From: Lachnospira sp. UBA4346
Lineage (GTDB): Bacteria; Bacillota; Clostridia; Lachnospirales; Lachnospiraceae
Length of the DNA: 33,385 nt
Reading direction: 5' to 3'
Assembly: GCA_002394205.1 (NCBI GenBank)
Contig: DGTC01000066.1
Location: 1-33,385 of the forward strand
Part shown: piece by piece, positions 1 to 6,814 of the stretch
Layout of the letters: each line of letters starts with the position of its first letter
Position numbering within the stretch: position 1 is the stretch's first letter
Notes under the pieces: model-generated
Seen by the model: only the letters and a program-made list of their open reading frames with translations
Database searches by the model: none
Told to the model about the DNA's origin: nothing
Program-made: the position numbers and the translations under genes

Positions 1-20
1 AATAAATTATTTTTCCGATA

Positions 21-475
21 TGCTGTGTTTCATTCAATCAAGGTATTCTTCGATACGTACCTACTTTCGGCATCGCCACAAACCTTTGTGGTTGGTGGTT
101 GGTGGCTGTTGGACTGTATTGGTTATTCCTAGTGGATTGCTTTAACGGACGAAGAGATGGATAGATGAATTTTGGTAGAAACACAAAACTCGCCTACGGC
201 TCAAACAAGTTGCAGTCATCCAAATAATATTTTCCTGCTTGCTGTGTTTTACTTCATCAGTATATTCTCTGGTGCATAGCTACTTTCGGCATCGCCACAA
301 ACCTACTGGGTGTGGGTGCTGACGGGAGGGTGTTGGGATTCCGGATGGGTATTTTAACGAATGTAATTGATTGCGATTTCGAACGGATATGAACTTTTCT
401 TTTTAATTGTTCGTTTGCTGTGTGTCATTTTATTCGTGTATTTTTTAATATACGTCTGTGTTCGGAAAGACTACA
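21..475. repeat. Three degenerate direct repeats of about 65 bp
   Basis: Copies begin with TGCTGTGTTT or a close variant at 21, 240 and 416, and each has TTCGG exactly 45 bases later (66, 285, 461). The first two copies share a 25-base identical segment (61-85 and 280-304) containing CTACTTTCGGCATCGCC and lie exactly 219 bp apart. The third copy is more diverged and lies 176 bp after the second. Unit spacing is not CRISPR-like and no coding frame runs through all three copies. Function unknown. Confidence 0.6.
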
Positions 476-741
476 TCTCTTAGTAAAGTAGCTTTGTTGT
501 TTGATAACTTATTGAATTTTCAATGGATTGCTTGCCTTTGCGAAGTAAATAATTCGGACAGTATTTGTTTTTAATCGAATGTACAATGGTGAAAAATTTA
601 ACAATTGTTTAAATTGCAACTATAATTTATTAGGATCATCGTGATAATGATTCCAATGGACATTGATTGTTATGGTTGTTTATAGCCCGATATTTATGGA
701 TTACATTTGTAAATCTTAAGATATACAGGGAAAGAGACATT

Positions 742-895
742 CATTGTTGACAAACAGTTGCGAGGCTTCCGTTGGGAGCTTTCGAGTCGCGTTGCCACAA
801 AGCGAACTGTTTGAGGGGCTTGCCCCGAGTTTTCGCGACTGGCAACAATAGGCGCGAGGAAGCGAGCAGGAAATGAAGCATGTTTGTCAATAATG
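742..895. repeat. 154-bp structured element with terminal inverted repeats
   Basis: The ends are a 15-bp inverted repeat with one mismatch (CATTGTTGACAAACA at 742-756, TGTTTGTCAATAATG at 881-895). Inside is a nested fold: GTTGCCA 791-797 pairs with TGGCAAC 840-846, GCGAA 802-806 with TTCGC 832-836, and GGGGC 815-819 with GCCCC 822-826. The interior is visibly richer in G+C than its surroundings. It could be a non-autonomous mobile repeat (MITE-like) or a structured RNA. It lies downstream of the acetyltransferase gene, but no U-tract makes it a normal terminator. No clear target-site duplication was seen. Confidence 0.6.
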
Positions 896-976
896 ATATG
901 GCTCTTGACCGTCCGTTCGTTTAAAAGTTTCTTTGTAGCATCCCACTACATTACGCAATGCGATTCGCAATTTATA

Positions 977-1468
977 TTACAGTTCCTTATACATAACATG
1001 TATATCTTCATAATGACCATCTTTCATAAGAAAACCACTCGGAATCTTACCAACTTCTTGAAAACCTAATCTCTTATACAAGTGTCTGGCATGAACATTA
1101 TTATCTACAACCGCATTAAACTGCATTAATTTAAATCCATTTTCTTTTGCTTTTTCTAAACAGTCAGACACTAACTTCTCACCTATGTGAAGTCCTCTTG
1201 ATTTTGAGCTAACAGCATAGCTTGCGTTTGCAATATGTCCACATCTTCCAACATTGTTTGGATGAAGAATGTATAAGCCAAGTACTTGATTCGTTGAATC
1301 TTCTATAGCTACCCCCGTATAAGTTTGTTCTTCAAAAAATATTAGTGCATCTGATTCATTTAAAAAATCCAGCTGTGGAAATGCTACTCCTTCCTCAATA
1401 ACTTCATTCCAAATAAGTCTTGCTTCATTTACGTTGGTCTTTTCAAATTTTTTTATAATAATTGCCAT
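977..1468 (-). CDS. GNAT family N-acetyltransferase
   Basis: Predicted 163-aa cytoplasmic acetyltransferase that would move an acetyl group from acetyl-CoA to an unidentified amine. The acetyl-CoA-binding region is visible around residues 91-104 (R91, then HIGEKLVSDCL), followed by the usual C-terminal helix and strand LYKRLGFQEVG near residues 130-140. The length is normal for the family. A GTG start 30 bases upstream is possible, but the ATG at 1468 is preceded by AAGGAG at an 8-base spacing, so it is preferred. The gene follows the 174-aa unknown gene by about 30 bases on the same strand and is probably cotranscribed with it. The substrate cannot be told from sequence; an amino-acid or small-molecule acetyltransferase is as likely as a protein-modifying one. 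Confidence 0.85.
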   Translation of the reverse strand: MAIIIKKFEKTNVNEARLIWNEVIEEGVAFPQLDFLNESDALIFFEEQTYTGVAIEDSTNQVLGLYILHPNNVGRCGHIANASYAVSSKSRGLHIGEKLVSDCLEKAKENGFKLMQFNAVVDNNVHARHLYKRLGFQEVGKIPSGFLMKDGHYEDIHVMYKEL

Positions 1469-1500
1469 TTTATTTTCTCCTTCAAATTCGGATTCCACAC

Positions 1501-2025
1501 CTACTTATTATTTACAATTGCTTTAACAAATGCTTCTCCACAAAGCCATTTTCTATATTTAGAATCCAATTCCCCATTTTCAGAATGAAGTGCCTGATAC
1601 ATAACCGGATGTGAAAATGCAATTATCATTCCCTGTTCTTGTGTATCAAACATATTTCCTTTATCAGAAACAACTACTTTTTCTTTCTCACCAGCAAAGA
1701 ATAATGATTCATCATCATTATCCGCTTCTTCAAAATAAAGTTCTTCTTGTTCCTTTGAAATTGCGTATAAATCCCCACAGAACATCGCCCTTATAATATA
1801 TACATCTGAAAATATAGTTTCCTGCTCATCCTCTGCTCTTTTGTTATGATGTACCTCTACTTTGGTTAAATCTATTCCAAAAGACTCGAAAAATGCTATC
1901 TGTTCAGGCAGCAAAATCTTTTTCAAATCTACATCCAAATTTCCTTGAATGGACTGGTAATATTCTCGTGTATGCCCAACATCTACACCGATTTTCCATG
2001 GTCCATATTCACAATTTCTAATCAC
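1501..2025 (-). CDS. Hypothetical acidic cytoplasmic protein
   Basis: I do not recognise this 174-aa protein. It is rich in Glu and Asp (for example the stretch around EEADNDDESLFF), has no signal peptide and no membrane segment, and contains a few aromatic-rich stretches such as YGPWKIGVDVGH near the N-terminus. The only available start in this frame is GTG at 2025, with no strong Shine-Dalgarno sequence upstream, so expression may be low or the start may be unusual. It lies just upstream of the GNAT acetyltransferase on the same strand and downstream of the nitrilase-like gene, which suggests, but does not prove, a shared transcript. An immunity-like or SMI1-type fold is possible but cannot be supported by eye. 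Confidence 0.7.
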   Translation of the reverse strand: MIRNCEYGPWKIGVDVGHTREYYQSIQGNLDVDLKKILLPEQIAFFESFGIDLTKVEVHHNKRAEDEQETIFSDVYIIRAMFCGDLYAISKEQEELYFEEADNDDESLFFAGEKEKVVVSDKGNMFDTQEQGMIIAFSHPVMYQALHSENGELDSKYRKWLCGEAFVKAIVNNK

Positions 2026-2080
2026 GTTACACCACTCACTTCTTTCTATTGTTAATCCATATTTATATATCTGTCATATT

Positions 2081-2878
2081 CTATCGATACAATTGGGTTC
2101 TCCGCAGATTCGTATACGGACGTGCTTTTCGAATCCTACCTGCTTCTTTTAATGATATTTCTGCATATACAATCTGCTCGGTATCATCCGCCTTTATAAC
2201 AATCTCTCCATTGGCATCCGTCACAATGGATTCTCCTGCAAAATCCATCGCATCCTCCTTTCCGACACGATTGCACATTGCAATGTTGACGCTGTTCTGG
2301 AAGGACTGTACCCGAATTTCCTGCATAAACATTTCCATTGGTTCCTGTGCGGTATTTACAGTCGGTATAAGAATCAATTCTGCGCCCATCAATGCCTCTG
2401 TTCGGACACTTTCCGGATAATGTCTGTCGAAACACACCACAATTCCAATCTTACCAAATTCTGTATCAAACACCTGAAATCCTTCTTCTGACGGTGTATA
2501 ATAATCTGTTTCAAAAAACTTATCTGCATAAGCGACGTGAACCATCTTCTGAATACCGATAATCTCTCCATCCCTGTCAATTACAATACTTGCATCATAA
2601 TACTTTCCATTTTCATATAAATAAATATTGGGAACTGCCATAATATGATTCTCTTTACACGCTTTCCGAAAACGGCTGACAATTTCAGAATCCAATGTTA
2701 CACCATAATCAGATACATCAAGTCCTGCATATTGAGGAAAGAACTCTGTCAGCTGCACCTCCGGAAACAGAATCAAATCCACCCCCTGCTTTGCTGCAGT
2801 GACAATCGCATCGATACTTTTTGTTAAATTATTATCAATTAAACCTGCATTTTCCATCTGAAACATTGCTATTTTCAT
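2081..2878 (-). CDS. Carbon-nitrogen hydrolase (nitrilase superfamily amidase)
   Basis: A 265-aa enzyme of the nitrilase superfamily, which cleaves non-peptide C-N bonds in amides or carbamoyl compounds. The catalytic triad is intact: Glu40 in LILFPEV, Lys111 in GIQKMVHV and the nucleophile Cys149 in IVVCFDRHYPE. The length is typical of single-domain members such as N-carbamoylputrescine amidase, beta-ureidopropionase and omega-amidase. No signal peptide, so cytoplasmic. The ATG at 2878 follows GGGAGG at a good distance. Neighbours give no pathway clue: no polyamine or pyrimidine genes are nearby. The family call is firm; the substrate (carbamoylputrescine, N-carbamoyl amino acids or alpha-ketoglutaramate) is open. 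Confidence 0.9.
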   Translation of the reverse strand: MKIAMFQMENAGLIDNNLTKSIDAIVTAAKQGVDLILFPEVQLTEFFPQYAGLDVSDYGVTLDSEIVSRFRKACKENHIMAVPNIYLYENGKYYDASIVIDRDGEIIGIQKMVHVAYADKFFETDYYTPSEEGFQVFDTEFGKIGIVVCFDRHYPESVRTEALMGAELILIPTVNTAQEPMEMFMQEIRVQSFQNSVNIAMCNRVGKEDAMDFAGESIVTDANGEIVIKADDTEQIVYAEISLKEAGRIRKARPYTNLRRTQLYR

Positions 2879-3288
2879 CTATGAACCTCCCTGTCTATTA
2901 TATGTCTGTTTCATTCTATTTTTAGATTCTGTTGGTAGTGTCCACAACAGCATTTATGTTTAAATTTGCGCTTTAACATCTGGAAACATCAAATATGCCT
3001 GTGACTTCGAATCTCATTCATAAATCCACTATGCTTCTTTTCTGACATTTATTGTAACGATTTCTGCTATCTTCGTCAATGTGTTTCAATTCATCCCCTA
3101 TATCATATAAATAGAAAACATTTTTACCCCCATATCTAACAACAAAAAAAAGAGATGATTCAAATGACCTTGTCAATGACAGGTATCATTCAAACCATCC
3201 CATACAATTGCTATTCTTTACCATTTTATGTACAAATCCTTACTTTAAAAGTAAAAATAGCAATTTATCTTCTTTTCAAAGTTCTCAT
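2879..3288. other. Gene-free stretch of about 410 bp
   Basis: Very AT-rich spacer between the SSB-like gene and the nitrilase gene, both on the minus strand. A short inverted repeat (CTGTTG / CAACAG around 2932-2953) lies upstream of the nitrilase start. A weak stem around 3167-3184 lies downstream of the SSB gene but is too far from the following T-run (minus strand) to be a convincing terminator. No gene seen. Confidence 0.5.
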
Positions 3289-3933
3289 TTATTCAGCATC
3301 TTCCACAACTTCAATCTTGCTCACAGATACTTCATAAGCAACTCTCTTTTCCACTTCTTCTTCACTGATTTTCTTCGTATACTCACGACTTTGTACACGT
3401 CCCCAAATCTGAAGATGTCCACCCACTTCAATTGATGAAGCAAAACGTGCATTTCTGCCCCATGCAATACATGGTATATAATCTGACTTTCCATATGGAC
3501 GATTTACGGCAATCAATACATCTGCGATTTCACGTCCCAGTGGAGTCTTACGATAGATTGGTGTCTTGCACACATATCCATCTAAGAATATCTGATTCGA
3601 TTTTGCCTGTTCTTCTAAAAGATTATCATCTTCCACGAACTGCAATTCTCTTACAAAGATTGATAAAATTAATTTATTTTTAATACCTTCATGTCTATTA
3701 TAAGAACGGAACTGTCCTGATACTTCCAGTTTCATTCCTTTATAATCTTTCGTAACATCAATCAGTCTCTCTGAAATCATAAGCGGAATAATATCCACCA
3801 TATCGCTTAGTCTGTTTACCGATACATTAACGAGATAAAATCCTTCGCCAAATACCTCATGGCTGAACTTGAAGTCAGATACAACCTCTCCAATAATACT
3901 CACTCTGTTGTTTTCAATTACCTTATCAAGCAT
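3289..3933 (-). CDS. SSB-like single-stranded DNA-binding protein with two OB folds
   Basis: A 214-aa protein related to single-stranded DNA-binding proteins. The second half (about 112-210) is a recognisable SSB-type OB fold with NQIFLDGYV, a GREIADVLIAVNR strand and an IPCIAWGRNARFA strand. The first half (about 8-105) looks like a diverged second OB fold (RVSIIGEVVSDFKFSHEV and LEVSGQFRSYNR). Ordinary bacterial SSB has one OB fold and an acidic, flexible tail ending in a hydrophobic tip that recruits partner proteins. Here the protein stops at VVEDAE with no such tip, so it is probably a specialised paralogue rather than the replicative SSB. ATG at 3933 follows GGGAG with about ten bases between. 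No replication or recombination genes are adjacent. Confidence 0.8.
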   Translation of the reverse strand: MLDKVIENNRVSIIGEVVSDFKFSHEVFGEGFYLVNVSVNRLSDMVDIIPLMISERLIDVTKDYKGMKLEVSGQFRSYNRHEGIKNKLILSIFVRELQFVEDDNLLEEQAKSNQIFLDGYVCKTPIYRKTPLGREIADVLIAVNRPYGKSDYIPCIAWGRNARFASSIEVGGHLQIWGRVQSREYTKKISEEEVEKRVAYEVSVSKIEVVEDAE

Positions 3934-4124
3934 TTTAGTATTTCTCCCTTCTTTTTTACCGAATCCCTTCGGTTCGTGCTTTATTTGTGTTCTTAATATA
4001 TATATGTATCGATATACTCAGATATTACAAAAAAATTTTGTATTTTTTATGTTCAAAATATTAATTTTTTCTATATTCTATAAATTGTTTCTTTTGAAAT
4101 ACAATCTTTTTTAAATGTTAACTA

Positions 4125-4152
4125 TTGTATTTTGAAAATATTGTGATAGAAT
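4125..4152 (+). promoter_or_regulatory. Candidate housekeeping promoter for the typA leader and typA
   Basis: TTGTAT (4125-4130) and TAGAAT (4147-4152) are separated by 16 bases, with a TG one base before the -10, giving an extended -10. A start around 4160 would leave a leader of about 120 nt before typA that contains the 25-codon ORF. The -35 matches only partly. Confidence 0.4.
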
Positions 4153-4207
4153 ATAAAAGTTGCTAAACCTATCAGAGTCTGTTATTTTAATATAGAAAGG
4201 TATTTTT

Positions 4208-4285
4208 ATGGCACATTTGATTAGGTATGCGAGGAAATATTATCTATGTACATTTGGGTATAGAGAAAGGACTTTTAGTTTATGA
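4208..4285 (+). CDS. 25-residue leader ORF overlapping the typA start
   Basis: A short ORF, ATG at 4208 and TGA at 4283-4285, encodes a 25-residue basic peptide (begins MAHLIRYARKYY, ends RERTFSL). It is preceded by AGAAAGG at a suitable distance. Its stop codon overlaps the typA ATG (4282-4284) in an ATGA junction, the classic arrangement for translational coupling. Its downstream part carries the typA Shine-Dalgarno-like GAGAAAGGA, so translation of the peptide would pass over that site. I do not recognise the peptide. It could be a genuine small protein, a regulatory leader peptide, or chance; the start signal and exact overlap favour a real translated ORF. Confidence 0.5.
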   Translation: MAHLIRYARKYYLCTFGYRERTFSL

Positions 4286-6111
4286 AAACGAAACGCGAAG
4301 ATATTAGAAATATCGCTATTATAGCTCACGTTGACCACGGTAAGACAACATTGGTTGATGAACTCTTAAAGCAGAGCGGTACATTCCGTGCAAATCAGGA
4401 AGTTGCTGAACGAGTAATGGATTCGAATGATATTGAAAAGGAAAGAGGTATTACAATTCTTTCTAAAAATACAGCAATCCACTACAAAGACACTAAAATT
4501 AATATCATTGATACTCCTGGACACGCTGACTTCGGTGGCGAAGTTGAACGAGTTTTAAAAATGGTTGACGGCGTTGTTCTTGTTGTTGACGCTTATGAAG
4601 GTGTTATGCCTCAGACAAAGTTCGTATTACAGCATGCGCTTGATATGGAGCTTTCTGTTATTGTATGTATTAATAAGATTGACCGTCCGGAAGCTCGTCC
4701 AAACGAAGTTATTGACGAAATCTTAGAATTATTTATTGATTTGGATGCAAATGAAGACCAGCTTGACTGTCCATTTATTTTTGCATCAGCAAAGTCTGGC
4801 TATGCAATGGCAGATTTAAATGATGAAAGAAAAGATATGCAGCCATTGTTTGATTGTATTATTGAAAATATTCCTGCTCCAGAAGGCGATCCTGATGCAG
4901 ATACACAGATGTTAATTTCTACAATTGATTACAACGAATTCGTTGGTCGTATCGGTGTTGGTAAGATTGATAATGGTAGCTTAAAGGTTAACCAGGAAGT
5001 TATGGTTGTAAACCATCATGACCCTAGTGTTCGTAAAAGAGTACGTGTAACAAAACTCTACACATTTAATGGTTTAAATAAAGTGGAAACAGAATCCGCT
5101 ACAATTGGTGATATCGTAGCCGTATCTGGTATTGCTGATATTCACATCGGTGATACATTATGCTCTGTTGAGAATCCTGTAGCAATTCCATTCCAGAAGA
5201 TTTCAGAACCTACACTTTCTATGGACTTTATGGTAAATGATAGTCCTCTTGCTGGTAAAGAAGGTAAATTCGTTACTTCAAGACATTTACGTGATAGATT
5301 ATTCCGTGAATTAAATACAGATGTCAGTCTTCGTGTTGAAGAAAATCCAGGTTCAGAAAATTCTTTCAAGGTTTCTGGTCGTGGTGAATTACATCTTTCT
5401 GTATTAATTGAAAATATGCGTCGTGAAGGCTATGAATTTGCTGTAAGTAAAGCTGAAGTTCTTTACCATACAGATGAACGTGGTAAGAAATTAGAGCCAA
5501 TCGAACTTGCTTACATTGATGTTCCTGAAGAATTTTCAGGTTCTGTTATTCAGAAGCTCAGCCAGAGAAAGGGTGAATTACTTGGAATGACACCAATTAA
5601 CGGTGGATATACAAGACTGCAGTTCTCTATTCCTTCACGTGGTCTGATTGGTTACCGTGGTGAATTTATGACAGATACAAAGGGAAATGGTATCATCAAT
5701 ACTTCTTTTGAAGCATATGAAGAATATAAGGGAGATATCTCTTATCGTAAGACAGGTTCTCTGATTGCTTACGAAAGCGGTACAACACTTACTTACGGCT
5801 TGTTTAATGCACAGGACCGTGGTACATTATTTGTTGGACCTGGCGAAGAAGTATACGCTGGTATGATTATCGGTGAAAATCCACGTACAGAAGATATTGA
5901 AGTAAATGTCTGCAAAGGTAAGCATTTGACAAATACTCGTTCTTCAGGTGCTGATGAAGCATTAAGACTTGTTCCACCTAAAATTTTAAGTTTGGAACAG
6001 GCACTTGATTATATTGATACAGATGAACTTCTTGAAGTTACACCGGAACATTTAAGAATTCGCAAGAAGATTTTGGATTCAACAGCCAGATATAGAGCAA
6101 ATAAGAAATAA
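4282..6111 (+). CDS. typA: Translational GTPase TypA/BipA
   Basis: A 609-aa ribosome-associated GTPase of the elongation-factor superfamily, involved in ribosome assembly and stress or low-temperature adaptation in other bacteria. All GTPase motifs are present: P-loop AHVDHGKTT (15-23), RGITI (55-59), DTPGHADFGGEV (from 77), NKID (131-134) and SAKSG. The remainder matches the EF-G-like domains and the BipA-specific C-terminal region (for example GLIGYRGEFMTDTKGNG). Length is normal (E. coli BipA is about 607 aa). The ATG at 4282 overlaps the stop of a short upstream ORF. A weak hairpin (GGGAAAT 6136-6142 with ATTTCCC 6149-6155) follows the gene but lacks a T-run, so read-through into the XRE regulator is possible. 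Confidence 0.97.
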   Translation: MKTKREDIRNIAIIAHVDHGKTTLVDELLKQSGTFRANQEVAERVMDSNDIEKERGITILSKNTAIHYKDTKINIIDTPGHADFGGEVERVLKMVDGVVLVVDAYEGVMPQTKFVLQHALDMELSVIVCINKIDRPEARPNEVIDEILELFIDLDANEDQLDCPFIFASAKSGYAMADLNDERKDMQPLFDCIIENIPAPEGDPDADTQMLISTIDYNEFVGRIGVGKIDNGSLKVNQEVMVVNHHDPSVRKRVRVTKLYTFNGLNKVETESATIGDIVAVSGIADIHIGDTLCSVENPVAIPFQKISEPTLSMDFMVNDSPLAGKEGKFVTSRHLRDRLFRELNTDVSLRVEENPGSENSFKVSGRGELHLSVLIENMRREGYEFAVSKAEVLYHTDERGKKLEPIELAYIDVPEEFSGSVIQKLSQRKGELLGMTPINGGYTRLQFSIPSRGLIGYRGEFMTDTKGNGIINTSFEAYEEYKGDISYRKTGSLIAYESGTTLTYGLFNAQDRGTLFVGPGEEVYAGMIIGENPRTEDIEVNVCKGKHLTNTRSSGADEALRLVPPKILSLEQALDYIDTDELLEVTPEHLRIRKKILDSTARYRANKK

Positions 6112-6235
6112 GCATTTTATACAGTGCTTTTCTCAGGGAAATCGTATAATTTCCCCATAATAAAACAAAAACCACTACCCTATAATGAAACAATTATTGT
6201 TTTATGGAAAAAAGTCAAATTTGGAGGTATTAAAA

Positions 6236-6568
6236 ATGATGGATAGCGATTTAGGTGCAAAAGTTAAAAAATTAAGAATTTCTCATGGATTAACACAGGA
6301 AGATGTTGCAAAAGCACTCGATGTTACACCTGGTTACATCAGTAACGTTGAAAATGGTCGTAACCTTATGACTCTCCGTATGCTTTCATACTACGCAGAA
6401 CTAACAGGTGTTTCTTTGGATTATCTTGCTGGCAGCGTAGACAAAAATTATCAGAGCACAGCTCTTGATAATGAATTATTACAGTTAATCCAGAAAATGG
6501 ATGTTGATGCAAAGGAAAAGTTAATTGCAACACTTCGTATCTGGGTAAAGAACGATACTGTATTATAA
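6236..6568 (+). CDS. XRE-family helix-turn-helix regulator
   Basis: A 110-aa DNA-binding protein. Residues about 6-62 form a Cro/C1-type helix-turn-helix: KVKKLRISHGLTQEDVAKAL, then VTPGYISNVENGRN as the recognition helix region, then LSYYAELTGVSLDYLAG. The C-terminal 45 residues are probably helical and may dimerise (LQLIQKMDVDAKEKLIATL). A longer reading from 6185 exists, but GGAGG at 6223-6227 lies 8 bases before the ATG at 6236, so that is the start. The gene lies between typA and a terminator hairpin. The arrangement resembles small housekeeping regulators rather than a prophage repressor, since no phage genes are near. Target unknown. Confidence 0.88.
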   Translation: MMDSDLGAKVKKLRISHGLTQEDVAKALDVTPGYISNVENGRNLMTLRMLSYYAELTGVSLDYLAGSVDKNYQSTALDNELLQLIQKMDVDAKEKLIATLRIWVKNDTVL

Positions 6569-6609
6569 TTCATTTTTTATACACATCATTCTTATAAATC
6601 AATATAACG

Positions 6610-6658
6610 AAAAAAGGAGCTGTGATTGATAAAATACTGTCAATCACAGCTCCTTTCT
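6610..6658 (+). terminator. Intrinsic terminator after the XRE regulator
   Basis: A perfect 14-bp stem (GGAGCTGTGATTGA at 6616-6629, TCAATCACAGCTCC at 6640-6653) with a 10-base loop, preceded by A-rich and followed by TTTCT. It ends the typA/XRE transcript. Confidence 0.8.
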
Positions 6659-6663
6659 ACTTC

Positions 6664-6719
6664 TTGCGCAGTGCATATACTTGATTCGCTTCGCTCATCA
6701 AGTATCTCGTGCTTGCGCA
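6664..6719. repeat. Nested hairpin in the convergent intergenic region
   Basis: ATACTTGAT (6677-6685) pairs with ATCAAGTAT (6697-6705) around a CGCTTCGC-containing loop. The flanks TGCGCAGTGC and GTGCTTGCGCA also form an imperfect outer stem. It sits between two terminators, with no T-run of its own. It looks like an intergenic palindromic repeat, but no second copy is seen in the window. Confidence 0.5.
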
Positions 6720-6724
6720 CTATC

Positions 6725-6786
6725 AAAAAGCCGAAATTACATCCCGAAGCAAGCGAGCTTGCTTCGGGATGTTATTCCGGCTTTTT
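6725..6786 (-). terminator. Bidirectional terminator facing the ABC exporter gene
   Basis: Outer arms AAAAAGCCG (6725-6733) and CGGCTTTTT (6778-6786) enclose a perfect 15-bp inner stem, CATCCCGAAGCAAGC (6740-6754) with GCTTGCTTCGGGATG (6757-6771). It lies about 30 bases past the stop of the minus-strand exporter gene and gives a U-run in both directions. Confidence 0.75.
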
Positions 6787-6814
6787 GGCACTGCTTAATT
6801 GTCTTAGAATTGTC

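Larger units (their letters stand above)
1..976. other. Gene-free stretch with repeats and structured DNA
   Basis: No reading frame with a plausible start, ribosome binding site and protein-like composition is seen on either strand. The stretch contains three diverged direct repeats (about 21-85, 240-304, 416-475), a short perfect hairpin (CCACAAA 76-82 with TTTGTGG 85-91) and, at 742-895, a longer element with terminal inverted repeats. The part between 476 and 741 is AT-rich and shows only weak palindromes. It may be the flank of a larger repeat-rich region beginning before the window. Confidence 0.6.

Noticed and set aside
21..475. Three direct repeats as a CRISPR array
   Set aside because: Spacing is 219 and 176 bp, copies are strongly diverged and no cas genes are present.
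884..1069. Plus-strand 61-codon reading frame
   Set aside because: Overlaps the end of the acetyltransferase gene on the other strand, has no ribosome binding site and a hydrophobic low-quality composition.
3150..3190. Stem downstream of the SSB gene as a terminator
   Set aside because: The stem is bulged and about 14 bases separate it from the T-run on the minus strand.
6136..6155. Hairpin after typA as intrinsic terminator
   Set aside because: Only a 7-bp stem and no T-run; at most a pause or processing site.
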